From an uncultured Bacilli bacterium (GTDB taxonomy: Bacteria > Bacillota_I > Bacilli_A > RF39 > UBA660), in the NCBI GenBank assembly GCA_947626095.1, contig CANQQV010000005.1:24572-88571 (forward strand): a stretch of 64,000 nt of DNA, given 5' to 3'. Both the position numbers and the translations under genes were made by a program. How positions within the stretch are numbered: the first letter of the stretch is position 1; the number at the start of each line of letters is the position of its first letter. Below are positions 1 to 8,099 of the stretch, piece after piece. Under the pieces are notes generated by a model that had not been told where the DNA came from, did not search any database, and saw nothing but the letters and a program-made list of their open reading frames with translations.

Positions 1-1535
1 ACTTTACCAAAATTAACGTTAGGTGTTCCATTTTGATTTAATTTGGCATTATATACAATTACGTCTGATGTGGCATGAGGTTCATAACAATACATTGAGT
101 ATTTGTGATATCCTGCATTTCCTGGAGTACACGAATTCGTTGATTGATAAACAATTGTATATAAATATCCATTATGATATTCAATACCACCAGTAACACC
201 TAAGGCAATTGAATCGATAGAATATAATCTTTGTTGAAAATCTTTGGAAACAATATAATATCTTCTGGCATAACTTCCTATATATTTATCATGGAATTTA
301 TCGTATGTTATTCCAGTGTAAGCGATAGGAGTTTTAATAACTGAACTGTAACTTAAATCCGAGTCATTATTATATAGTGAAACATAGTTGTATTTATATG
401 GACCAACTACTAAAATCTTCTTTAGTTTTGTATCATATGTTAAATCGTTACCATGGCCACCAACTATTTTTCGATAATTTAAACCTTTATTGCCATTAGT
501 TACTATACCGGCAGTAACTTGTTCAGTTGAATAAGTACCTGATTTATTTAGGTTATAACTTAATAATAAACCTTGGGCTTTTTCATTTTTGTTGGAATAA
601 AATATTAAATTATCACCAGCCCAAGTAACTCCTTGAAGTTGAGTATATTTACCTTTTTCTTTGTTCTTATCATCTTTTAAAGCTTGACTTAATTCTTTAA
701 CTGGAGCAGTATCAATCATACCGTTTAAGATAGATTCATTAGAATAAGTATATTCTTTATCAACATAGCCAAAATTAGCATAATTGGTTAACTTTATATT
801 GGTTTTACTGGCTTGCTTGCTACTAAATATTTTCTTATTCAAAGTTATAACTGGTCTAATTCCTCTAGAGCCGGTTTTTTTCGCATAATTAATATTACCA
901 GTATAAGTAACGCATAAGGCGTAATTACTATCGTCAGTAGCAGAATTATTCGTCCAATATCCTGGAGGACTAGCTTTTTCTTTACCATTTAAATATTGTT
1001 TATTATTTAAAAAATAGAATGAGTTAATATAAGTAAATGATACTTTTACATCTGGGGAAATAGCTGAATAACCATCAGTTTTTTTGGCAGGTGATTTACT
1101 AGTATCAATTTTTAATATGTTATATATTTGTTTTTTAGTTATAATAGATGGAGTTAATTTTTGACCTTTTTCATCAACCCAATTTAATTTATTTAATTCG
1201 GTTTTTCTATCTGTCCAAGAAGCAAAACCAATATCGTGGTCCAACATAACTTTAACTTGAGAATTGCTTGTATCACTATCCTCTATGACAAAGAAACGGT
1301 AGCAATTGACATTATTATAAGGTGTCCAGTAATTACTACAAGTAGTACCTTTAATAGGGTTATAATATACATATTCGCCGATTCTATAAACTGGATATGT
1401 TTCAGAAGACAAAAAATCTTTGATTCTTGTAATTACAACAGATATTTGATTTCTAAATATAAAAGAAAATATTATAGCAATCATTACAATTAACAGCATT
1501 GTAAGGGAAAGAAATGTTCTTTTTTTACTTCTCAT
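1..1535 (-). CDS. Membrane-anchored extracellular protein, partial (runs off left edge)
   Basis: The reading frame is open from an ATG at 1535 to the window edge, so at least 511 residues are present and the C-terminus is missing. A short basic N-terminus is followed by one hydrophobic segment (about residues 8-27), after which the chain is polar and Tyr/Asn/Thr-rich, which suggests a signal anchor with the bulk outside the cell. Near residue 220 is the motif SRGIRPVITL, a hallmark of secreted or phage-tail-like proteins of gut Firmicutes (DUF6273-like); that family link is from memory. The remainder has many aromatic-rich strands such as GGIEYHNGYLYTIVY, compatible with a beta-propeller-like fold. 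The function is unknown. The frame is uninterrupted and the start has GAGGTGTGAG upstream. Confidence 0.75.
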   Translation of the reverse strand, partial: MRSKKRTFLSLTMLLIVMIAIIFSFIFRNQISVVITRIKDFLSSETYPVYRIGEYVYYNPIKGTTCSNYWTPYNNVNCYRFFVIEDSDTSNSQVKVMLDHDIGFASWTDRKTELNKLNWVDEKGQKLTPSIITKKQIYNILKIDTSKSPAKKTDGYSAISPDVKVSFTYINSFYFLNNKQYLNGKEKASPPGYWTNNSATDDSNYALCVTYTGNINYAKKTGSRGIRPVITLNKKIFSSKQASKTNIKLTNYANFGYVDKEYTYSNESILNGMIDTAPVKELSQALKDDKNKEKGKYTQLQGVTWAGDNLIFYSNKNEKAQGLLLSYNLNKSGTYSTEQVTAGIVTNGNKGLNYRKIVGGHGNDLTYDTKLKKILVVGPYKYNYVSLYNNDSDLSYSSVIKTPIAYTGITYDKFHDKYIGSYARRYYIVSKDFQQRLYSIDSIALGVTGGIEYHNGYLYTIVYQSTNSCTPGNAGYHKYSMYCYEPHATSDVIVYNAKLNQNGTPNVNFGK

Positions 1536-1697
1536 AACTCACACCTCTATTCTTTATAATTATACAATAAAATCATATAGCCAAATCATTATTTATATTT
1601 TATTTTACGTGCTTTAATAAAATTTATCGATATATTATAAATTCTTAAATGAGCTATGAATAATGAATTTTGAACATTTAATTAAGTTATTAAAATT

Positions 1698-2720
1698 CTA
1701 TTTAGTAAAATGACCGTAACGTGATAAAGGTTCATATTTAATTTTCTTTAAATTTAATTTTTTAATAATATTTTGTGGTTCACATAATTCATACCAACTA
1801 GATGGTACTTCATAATCACCTGAGTTAGTTTTAGCATAGATAGCTAATGGGTTTTTTAGACCAATAGCATAAGATATCTGAATTTCACACCAATTATATT
1901 TTGAATTGGTTTTAACTACTTGTTTAGCTAGTTCTCTGGCCATATAGGCACCTGATCTATCAACTTTGGTTGGATCTTTACCAGAAAAAGCACCACCACC
2001 GACTGAAGCAAATGACTGGTAAGTATCAACAACAATTTTACGGCCAGTTAAACCGGTATCGCCTTCAAAACCACCAATTAAAAAACGACCTGTTGGATTA
2101 ATAATAAATTCTTCGATTTCAACATTGTATTTTTGGCATATTTTTAAACATAAATCCTTTATTATTTGATCAGTTTCTGCACGATTTTCTTCAGTATTTT
2201 GATAGCAGATAGTAAATGTTTTTATTTTTTGTAATTTGTTATTTTCATAAAGGCCGGTTATTTCAGCCTTACCATCAGATTTAAAACGAGAATCTTTAAT
2301 TCTTAATCTATCGTATTCCTGACTTAGTTCCTGTAAGATAACCATGGCAGTTGGGAGATATTTATCTGTATCTTGACAAGCGTAACCAAACATCATGCCG
2401 TTGTCACCGGCACCTCCTACTACGTTGTTTGTTCCAAGAGCTATATCTGGGCTTTGTAATCCTAAGTTATTAATTATTTCATAATTGGTATTATATCCAA
2501 CATCTTTTAAAACTCTTTTGACTACTTTTTCGATATTTATTTGGGCTTTACTAGTTACTTCACCACTAATAAATATCTTGCTTTTTCCGCCCATTACTTC
2601 AATACCACATCGGCTATCAGTATCTCCTTTAAGATAAGCATCTAATAGGGCATCGCTAATTTGGTCACATACTTTATCTGGGTGACCTCTAAAGACTATT
2701 TCATTGGTGAATAATTTCAT
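1698..2720 (-). CDS. metK: S-adenosylmethionine synthetase, short divergent form
   Basis: MetK makes S-adenosylmethionine from methionine and ATP in the cytoplasm. The family motifs are present: GHPDKVCDQISDA near the N-terminus, GAGDNGMMFGYA around residue 105, GDTGLTGRKIVVDTY around 222 and GGGAFSGKDPTKVDRS around 243. At 340 residues it is about 50 shorter than the usual 380-400. Some normally constant positions differ: FRGHPDK instead of TEGHPDK, and SVGGGAFSGKD instead of HGGGAFSGKD. This fits a divergent clade rather than decay, because the frame is intact. It stands alone behind a SAM-I riboswitch, so expression should fall when SAM is plentiful. Confidence 0.95.
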   Translation of the reverse strand: MKLFTNEIVFRGHPDKVCDQISDALLDAYLKGDTDSRCGIEVMGGKSKIFISGEVTSKAQINIEKVVKRVLKDVGYNTNYEIINNLGLQSPDIALGTNNVVGGAGDNGMMFGYACQDTDKYLPTAMVILQELSQEYDRLRIKDSRFKSDGKAEITGLYENNKLQKIKTFTICYQNTEENRAETDQIIKDLCLKICQKYNVEIEEFIINPTGRFLIGGFEGDTGLTGRKIVVDTYQSFASVGGGAFSGKDPTKVDRSGAYMARELAKQVVKTNSKYNWCEIQISYAIGLKNPLAIYAKTNSGDYEVPSSWYELCEPQNIIKKLNLKKIKYEPLSRYGHFTK

Positions 2721-2753
2721 TTTATAAATTCCTTCTTTCTATCTTGAAATCCA

Positions 2754-2788
2754 TAAAAAAGATGTTCAAGATAACCTTGAACATCACA
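2754..2788 (-). terminator. Intrinsic terminator of the metK SAM riboswitch
   Basis: On the minus strand a GATGTTCAAG / CTTGAACATC hairpin (2761-2789) is followed by a run of U residues. It lies between the SAM aptamer and metK and is the expected expression-platform terminator. Confidence 0.85.
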
Positions 2789-2890
2789 TAGTTTAAAGTT
2801 ATCTTATCGATCTAGCTTTACCACCTAATCTAATAGGTTGGTGTGATTTCATAGGGCTAGTCCCTCCATCACTCTTTATAAGATTTCTAG
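2789..2890 (-). promoter_or_regulatory. SAM-I (S-box) riboswitch upstream of metK
   Basis: Read on the minus strand, the segment carries the S-box core: an AGAG-type P1 5' side, then GGAGGGACTAGCCCTATGAA and later CAACC, with a 3' strand (GATCGATAAG) that can close P1. Its position directly upstream of metK and the following terminator hairpin fit a SAM-responsive OFF switch. The boundaries are approximate. Confidence 0.9.
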
Positions 2891-3000
2891 TTAAATTATA
2901 CTACGATTGATTATTAATAACAAGATATAGTAAATAAACACACTGTTGATTTGTTATATAAATTATATGTACATTATTTTCTTTAAAAATTTATTCATCA

Positions 3001-3009
3001 TGATATAAT
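3001..3009 (+). promoter_or_regulatory. Extended -10 promoter element
   Basis: The sequence TGATATAAT is a perfect TGnTATAAT extended -10. Transcription would start near 3016, downstream of the ATG at 3014, which is why the next gene is called from the ATG at 3032. Confidence 0.6.
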
Positions 3010-3031
3010 TTTAATGAAAGTAGGTTTTAAA

Positions 3032-3844
3032 ATGAGAGAAAAAACCAAAAATTTAAAAAAGGAAAAGATAGATACTAAAATTGATAATATTCAAGTTTTA
3101 CGTCCTCTTAATGATAGTAATTCTTTAACTTCAATCATTTTAGGTATTATAACAATTATTATTGCTTTATTTTTAGGAATTATTGCTTTACCTTTAGGAA
3201 TTGTTGGCATTATTTTAGGAATTATAAGTAAGGCGAAAAATAAAATAGTCGCAATTATCTTAAATATTATTGGTATGAGTATAGCTGTTTTTACAACTAT
3301 ATTATTGGGAACATTACTTTTTAGTTTCTTCGAAAATGTTAAAAATGATTTTACTAATATTGATTTTGATAATTCCTTATATAATACAGACAACTTTGCT
3401 TTACCACTTAATAAATCGTGGTCAAAAGTTAAAGTTGAACCAAATGATATAGAAAGTCTTATGTATAAAGACAATGAATTGTATTTAATACCAGTCGGTG
3501 TTGAAAGTCTTGAAGATGTTGAAAACAAATTAGCATGTAACTATGAAAATGTTGATTGTCAAAAAAAATTATATGATAATTTCTATAATTACTGGAACAA
3601 TAATGAAGATATAAATCAGTTACTTGATGGAGAAGAAAAATTTAATAAATTAAAATATGATGCAGATTACATAACAATTAATTATGGAGAGACACCTGAT
3701 ACGGTCAATGGTAAATTATATTTAATTGTATCTGACTTTAATAATATGGTTATTTGTTTTATTTCTAAAAGCGATCATTATGATAATAGTTATGATTATG
3801 TAGTTATAGACTTATTAAAAAATATATTAATAACTAAGAATTAG
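3032..3844 (+). CDS. Predicted membrane protein with two N-terminal TM segments (DUF4190-like)
   Basis: The product is about 270 residues. After a basic cytoplasmic start come two long hydrophobic segments (roughly residues 30-60 and 65-95) rich in Ile, Leu and Gly, with the repeated pattern ALPLGIVGIILGIISKAKNK typical of DUF4190-type membrane proteins. The remaining 165 residues are acidic and polar and are probably extracellular or a soluble sensor-like domain. An in-frame ATG at 3014 is rejected as start because it lies at the predicted transcription start. No function can be assigned. It is monocistronic and convergent with the lipoprotein gene downstream. Confidence 0.7.
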   Translation: MREKTKNLKKEKIDTKIDNIQVLRPLNDSNSLTSIILGIITIIIALFLGIIALPLGIVGIILGIISKAKNKIVAIILNIIGMSIAVFTTILLGTLLFSFFENVKNDFTNIDFDNSLYNTDNFALPLNKSWSKVKVEPNDIESLMYKDNELYLIPVGVESLEDVENKLACNYENVDCQKKLYDNFYNYWNNNEDINQLLDGEEKFNKLKYDADYITINYGETPDTVNGKLYLIVSDFNNMVICFISKSDHYDNSYDYVVIDLLKNILITKN

Positions 3845-3873
3845 TAAAAATGATAGTAATTCGTAATAAAAAA

Positions 3874-3900
3874 ATATAGAGTTGATTTTGAACTCTATAT
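3874..3900. terminator. Bidirectional terminator between convergent genes
   Basis: ATATAGAGTT (3874-3883) pairs perfectly with AACTCTATAT (3891-3900), with A-runs on the left and T-rich sequence on the right, so it can stop both convergent genes. Confidence 0.85.
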
Positions 3901-3901
3901 T

Positions 3902-4624
3902 TTATTTTTGTAACGCTTGAATTAAATCGATACGTTCACATCTATTTGTGTTTTCGTTATATAAAAAGTTATCTCCTAAACAAGTTATAGTAGCGGCTTT
4001 CTTGCTAGTTATAAGACATTCATCATCAGTTTGGAAGCCTTCTTCGCAAACTAAAGTGTCTATTGGTTCAGATGTTTTATAGCACTTGCCTTTGTATTCA
4101 ATTGTATCACTAGGACAAGTCTTGGTAATTTTAAAATCGATGGCAATTGTTTCTTTAGTAGAATAAGCTTTTAAGGTTTCATTATAGTTTTTCCAATAAG
4201 TAAGGTAGCATGTTCCACCATCTATATAAGTTTCATTTTGCGTTGTGATAATACTGCCTGATTCTAAAACTTTAATTGTGCCTTTGGCAATATCGGATGG
4301 TATTTCACAGGCAGTCAATATATCTTTAGGGTAAGTCTCATCACTTATACATTGTTTCTTATCATTAAAATGGAAGCCTTCTTCACAAGCCTTAGCTGGC
4401 ACAGCAGGAACTAATTCAACTTTAGTACATGTTCCATCAACAAGTTTAAAGCCATCTTCACAAGTTAGAGCTGCATCTTTAGAAACCGCAATGGCACAAT
4501 TATTAGCTCTAAGTTCTCCTTCTTGACAATAATATTCACTTTTACCATTTTCTTTTTGATAGCCACATCCAGTTAAACATAAAGTTAACAAAATAACTAA
4601 CAATAAGGTTATTTTCTTTTTCAT
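3902..4624 (-). CDS. Cysteine-rich lipoprotein
   Basis: The start is the ATG at 4624, preceded by GGGGTG; an upstream in-frame ATG would put a hydrophilic stretch before the signal peptide. The signal sequence ends in the lipobox LTGC, so the mature protein should be lipid-anchored on the outer face of the membrane. The 240-residue chain carries repeats of the form CEEGF...C (for example CEDGFKLVDGTC, CEEGFHFNDKKQC and CEEGFQTDDEC), resembling short EGF-like or tandem Cys-pair modules probably held by disulphides. Function is unknown; an adhesion or binding role is a guess from the repeats. Confidence 0.75.
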   Translation of the reverse strand: MKKKITLLLVILLTLCLTGCGYQKENGKSEYYCQEGELRANNCAIAVSKDAALTCEDGFKLVDGTCTKVELVPAVPAKACEEGFHFNDKKQCISDETYPKDILTACEIPSDIAKGTIKVLESGSIITTQNETYIDGGTCYLTYWKNYNETLKAYSTKETIAIDFKITKTCPSDTIEYKGKCYKTSEPIDTLVCEEGFQTDDECLITSKKAATITCLGDNFLYNENTNRCERIDLIQALQK

Positions 4625-4778
4625 GTTTTCACCCCACGGATTGATATTATATGTTATATATTGAAAATATGTCAACATTTGGTTTAGAGAAATGTAAAAT
4701 TTAAGACGATATTTTTCTTGTTAAATCTTTTTGTTATATAATATAGTATATTTAATTAATTGTTTGGGATGAATATAA

Positions 4779-5828
4779 ATGAAAAACAAATATAAACTAG
4801 TGATTATTGGTGCTGGTCCGGCGGGTATTAGTACAGCTTTGTACTTAAATGAACTAGGTATTAAGGACATATTAGTTGTTGAGAAATATAAGTATCCAAG
4901 GTATAAATGCTGTGCTGGGTATATTACAGATAAAACTAAAAAGGAATATGAAAAATTAGGTCTTAGTATAGATGATTGTCATTATTCACTTATTAATGAT
5001 TTTAAATTATTTTATAAGGGAAAATTAAAACAAACGATTGTTAATAAGTTCTTATTTACTAACAGAAAAATTGATAGAGTTGAACTTGATTATGAATTTT
5101 ATAAGTTATTAAAAAAGAAAAAAATTAAAATATTAGAAAATACTTATATTAAAGATAATGATATGGAGAAAAATACTGTGTTGTTATCAGATGATAAAAA
5201 GGTTAATTATGGATACTTAGTCTTTGCTGATGGAACTAATAGTTTTGGGAATAAATATCAAAAGGAATATAATAAACATTTAGCTATGCAAATGACGTTT
5301 CAAAGTGATAAGGAAGATGAAATACAAATTCACTTTGGTTATTCTAAAAAAGGATACGTATGGATAAGTTCTTATCAAGGTATTACTAATGTTGGTCTTA
5401 CAGATGTTTATAATAAATCAGTTAATTATCAAGAATTATATAAAAAGATATTAGATGATAATGGATTTAATGTTGATACTAAAGAATTAAAAGGAACTTT
5501 TACGCCGATTGGAGTTAGAAAGCCTATTATTAATGATAATATATTTTTTGTAGGGGATGCAGTTGGTGCTTGCGACCCATTAACATTATCTGGTTTGAAA
5601 TATGCATTAAAGACAGGAGAATATGCTGCTTTAGCAATTAAAAATAATAGCAATAAAATATATCTTAAATATATTAAGAAATTAAGATTTAAATTTGGTT
5701 TTATGAAGATATTATTAAAAATATTTTATCTTAAAGCTATATTGTTTTGCGTTTTTGAAATAGGCTGTCGTTTCTTTGGAAAGATTATTGAATTTGCATT
5801 TAACAATTTCTTTATTAATAAAAAGTAA
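4779..5828 (+). CDS. Geranylgeranyl reductase-like FAD-dependent oxidoreductase
   Basis: The 349-residue protein begins with a Rossmann FAD-binding motif (IIGAGPAGISTALYL, residues 9-23) and has the second FAD motif FVGDAVGACDPLTLSG near residue 258, typical of the geranylgeranyl reductase/p-hydroxybenzoate hydroxylase superfamily. A YPRYKCCAGYIT segment near residue 40 matches the CxG position of that family. The C-terminal 50 residues are hydrophobic and basic, so it is probably membrane-associated. Family members saturate prenyl chains or hydroxylate aromatic substrates; the substrate here cannot be told. It is a single gene on the strand opposite to most of its neighbours. Confidence 0.8.
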   Translation: MKNKYKLVIIGAGPAGISTALYLNELGIKDILVVEKYKYPRYKCCAGYITDKTKKEYEKLGLSIDDCHYSLINDFKLFYKGKLKQTIVNKFLFTNRKIDRVELDYEFYKLLKKKKIKILENTYIKDNDMEKNTVLLSDDKKVNYGYLVFADGTNSFGNKYQKEYNKHLAMQMTFQSDKEDEIQIHFGYSKKGYVWISSYQGITNVGLTDVYNKSVNYQELYKKILDDNGFNVDTKELKGTFTPIGVRKPIINDNIFFVGDAVGACDPLTLSGLKYALKTGEYAALAIKNNSNKIYLKYIKKLRFKFGFMKILLKIFYLKAILFCVFEIGCRFFGKIIEFAFNNFFINKK

Positions 5829-5854
5829 AAGAAGACAAATATTTGTCTTCTTTT
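5827..5854. terminator. Bidirectional terminator
   Basis: A perfect 14-bp palindromic stem, AAAAGAAGACAAAT / ATTTGTCTTCTTTT, sits between the convergent flavoprotein and CHAP genes and carries U-tracts in both directions. Confidence 0.9.
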
Positions 5855-5862
5855 GTTATCTA

Positions 5863-6822
5863 TTATTTCTTTTTATGATTCTTATGGATAGTTAGAGCAA
5901 GAATAATTATTAATATAGTAAATAATACAGTCCCTACTATAATGGATATAATAATTTTTTTATTTAGTTTTATTCTATTATTTTCTGATGGTTCTTCTTT
6001 TATTGAATCTTGTGACTCGTTTTCTTTTTCTTCTTCGATTACTTTAACTTGGCGAGTTACATTTAAAATATATTCTTTTACTTCTTCATTTTCAGCTTTT
6101 ACAGTAATTGTTATTTTATTTTGACCTTCTTGTAATTGATAAGTATCATTACCAGTAATAGTTGATTTTTCATCTTCGGGTATAGATGTAATAGTTAACT
6201 CTTCCACTTCGTTTGGTACTTCTATATTATATTCTAAAGTATCTTTATTAAATTCAATTATTCCTGTGGAAAGATTTAACTCTTTTAAATAATTATTAGA
6301 AGATTTTGGCGTTTCAACTGGTTTTGGGGTAGTTTCGGTTTTATTATTAGTTGGTGTTTCTTTTTTAGGTGTTGGAACTTGATCAAGGTAAATAAAACCT
6401 ACTAGAAAGCTACTCATTTCATCCATGTTTAAATAGCCACTATTAATGCCATCTTCAGTCATAGGTGATCCACCTTCAATATAATAGACAGTATCACCTT
6501 CTACTTCAACTACATATGATACATGGCCACCCCAGCCTTCGCCATAATCCCATACCATTAAAGAATCTTTTTTAGGTTCTTTTCCTACAGAATAACCAGC
6601 TTTTTCGGCTTTACTATACCAAGTTTCAACATAGTACCACAAAGGTAGTTCTACGCCCATTCGGTCTTTAGCTTGCTGCCATGCATACCATGTACAATTT
6701 ATTATTTCACCACCAAAAATATTTTCTTCCATTTTAGGATATGGATTACTTTTAGCTGATACAAAGAAGATTGAAGTTATAAATAACAGAATAATATACA
6801 AATAATTAATTACTTTTTTCAT
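5863..6822 (-). CDS. Secreted CHAP-domain protein with cadherin-like domain and C-terminal anchor
   Basis: The 319-residue protein has an N-terminal signal sequence ending near SAKSN. A CHAP amidase/peptidase domain follows (about residues 35-150), with the Cys motif NCTWYAWQQ, the His motif GGHVSYV and the acidic IEGG. Next come a Pro/Thr/Lys linker (150-175) and a cadherin-like beta-sandwich repeat (about 178-255). A Glu/Ser-rich stretch and a single TM helix with a basic tail (KNHKKK) close the protein. The order suggests a peptidoglycan hydrolase displayed on the outer membrane face through a C-terminal TM helix rather than a sortase motif; no LPxTG is present. Confidence 0.85.
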   Translation of the reverse strand: MKKVINYLYIILLFITSIFFVSAKSNPYPKMEENIFGGEIINCTWYAWQQAKDRMGVELPLWYYVETWYSKAEKAGYSVGKEPKKDSLMVWDYGEGWGGHVSYVVEVEGDTVYYIEGGSPMTEDGINSGYLNMDEMSSFLVGFIYLDQVPTPKKETPTNNKTETTPKPVETPKSSNNYLKELNLSTGIIEFNKDTLEYNIEVPNEVEELTITSIPEDEKSTITGNDTYQLQEGQNKITITVKAENEEVKEYILNVTRQVKVIEEEKENESQDSIKEEPSENNRIKLNKKIIISIIVGTVLFTILIIILALTIHKNHKKK

Positions 6823-6880
6823 AAACTACCTCTTTTCACTTAAATTATATGTTTATTTTAAATGAAGAACAATATTAAAA

Positions 6881-7939
6881 TTATCGATGATATTTATTCA
6901 TGTATTCAATAATTGTATAGTTGGGATTTGGTAATATGTTATCTTGTTCGCAACTGCCATAAAGAGCTTTTTCTAAATCCATATCCCACTGATTATTTAT
7001 ATCGAAATGCCAGTATTCACCTTCAAATTCAGTAAAGCTATTATTCTTTTTGACTAAATTACAAGAATTAATTAGATTGGTAGTAGGATATTTTAAAAGG
7101 TTACAAGTTATTCTTCTGATTATTAAGTAAGTTATTTCTTCGTCGGTTAATAGATGTTCTTTCTTTAATTTATTTTCAAAATAATTAAGATGAGCTATTT
7201 TATCAAATTTATCAAATTTACAACCATAGTTTAAAGCCTTACCATTACAATCACAGATAATTAAATCAATTGCTCCACCAGTATTATGAGTTGATGGTGG
7301 ATTAAATGATGGGTAGGATACATAATATGGCATAATATAGGTTTCAATATGTTTAATTAATTCATCATTATTAGTAGTTTTGTTTTCTAATTTACTTTTC
7401 TCAATTAAAAGTTTTTTATTTAAGACTTCTTCATATAACTCTTTTTGACATTCATAGGTTCTATAACCATCAAAAACAATAAAACCATATTCTTCTGGTA
7501 AAAGTTTTAAATGTGTTAAAAGGCTTTCTAGAACTTGTTCTCTGACATATATTTTGGGATAAGTTCCTTTTCTTTGATCTTTAAAATAGACAGGTTCAAC
7601 AAAAATTCGAGGATGAAGAGGAATAAATTCTCTTTTAGAATAATCGTATTTATTTAAAGCTACCAATGGTTCTTTTCTTATTTCAGTATTAATAATTTCT
7701 TTTTCTTGCCAGTTATCTTTTGACCTTATTTGAATTGGTTGAAAATAATATAAATCTTTAGCAAAATAATGATAAAGTTGATTATTCTTAATTATATCCT
7801 TAATTCTAGTAAAAGTATCTGCATCTGCTTCTTTGAATAAAGTTTGTAATATTTTATCGTAATTCTTATTTATATATTCTATTTCTTCTTTTGTTTTATT
7901 AAAATTATTTAAAAGTTTTATGATGTCTTCTTCATTCAT
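6881..7939 (-). CDS. VanX/DdpX-type D-Ala-D-Ala dipeptidase-like protein (M15)
   Basis: The C-terminal two thirds carry the zinc-peptidase motifs of family M15D: the substrate loop FDGYRTYECQKEL around residue 163, the zinc motif STHNTGGAID around 220 and EGEYWHFD around 322. These supply the expected His, Asp, Glu and His residues. M15D enzymes cut D-Ala-D-Ala dipeptides or trim peptidoglycan stems. The protein is 352 residues, whereas VanX is about 200; the extra N-terminal 110 residues form a predicted helical, Asp/Lys-rich domain I do not recognise. No signal peptide is visible, so it should be cytoplasmic. No vanR/S/H/A genes are nearby, so a recycling role is more likely than glycopeptide resistance. 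Confidence 0.8.
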   Translation of the reverse strand: MNEEDIIKLLNNFNKTKEEIEYINKNYDKILQTLFKEADADTFTRIKDIIKNNQLYHYFAKDLYYFQPIQIRSKDNWQEKEIINTEIRKEPLVALNKYDYSKREFIPLHPRIFVEPVYFKDQRKGTYPKIYVREQVLESLLTHLKLLPEEYGFIVFDGYRTYECQKELYEEVLNKKLLIEKSKLENKTTNNDELIKHIETYIMPYYVSYPSFNPPSTHNTGGAIDLIICDCNGKALNYGCKFDKFDKIAHLNYFENKLKKEHLLTDEEITYLIIRRITCNLLKYPTTNLINSCNLVKKNNSFTEFEGEYWHFDINNQWDMDLEKALYGSCEQDNILPNPNYTIIEYMNKYHR

Positions 7940-7991
7940 ATAGTGACCTTCTTTATTGTTTATATTATAACACAGTTCTTATAAGCTAAAG

Positions 7992-8020
7992 AAAAACTCG
8001 CATATATAAATGTGAGTTTT
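7992..8020 (-). terminator. Terminator downstream of the MBOAT gene
   Basis: On the minus strand AAAACTCACAT pairs with ATGCGAGTTTTT (one mismatch) and ends in a U-tract, closing the acyltransferase operon. Confidence 0.7.
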
Positions 8021-8099
8021 ATTTACTACATCAGTTTTTGTATTTTTTTCACTTTCCTAAGTGGAACATACTCCTGTTCTTAATGGTAAATATGAGTTT

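Noticed and set aside
1236-1493. 85-residue plus-strand ORF
   Set aside because: It is antisense to the well-supported partial surface-protein gene, has no ribosome binding site and no recognisable motif.
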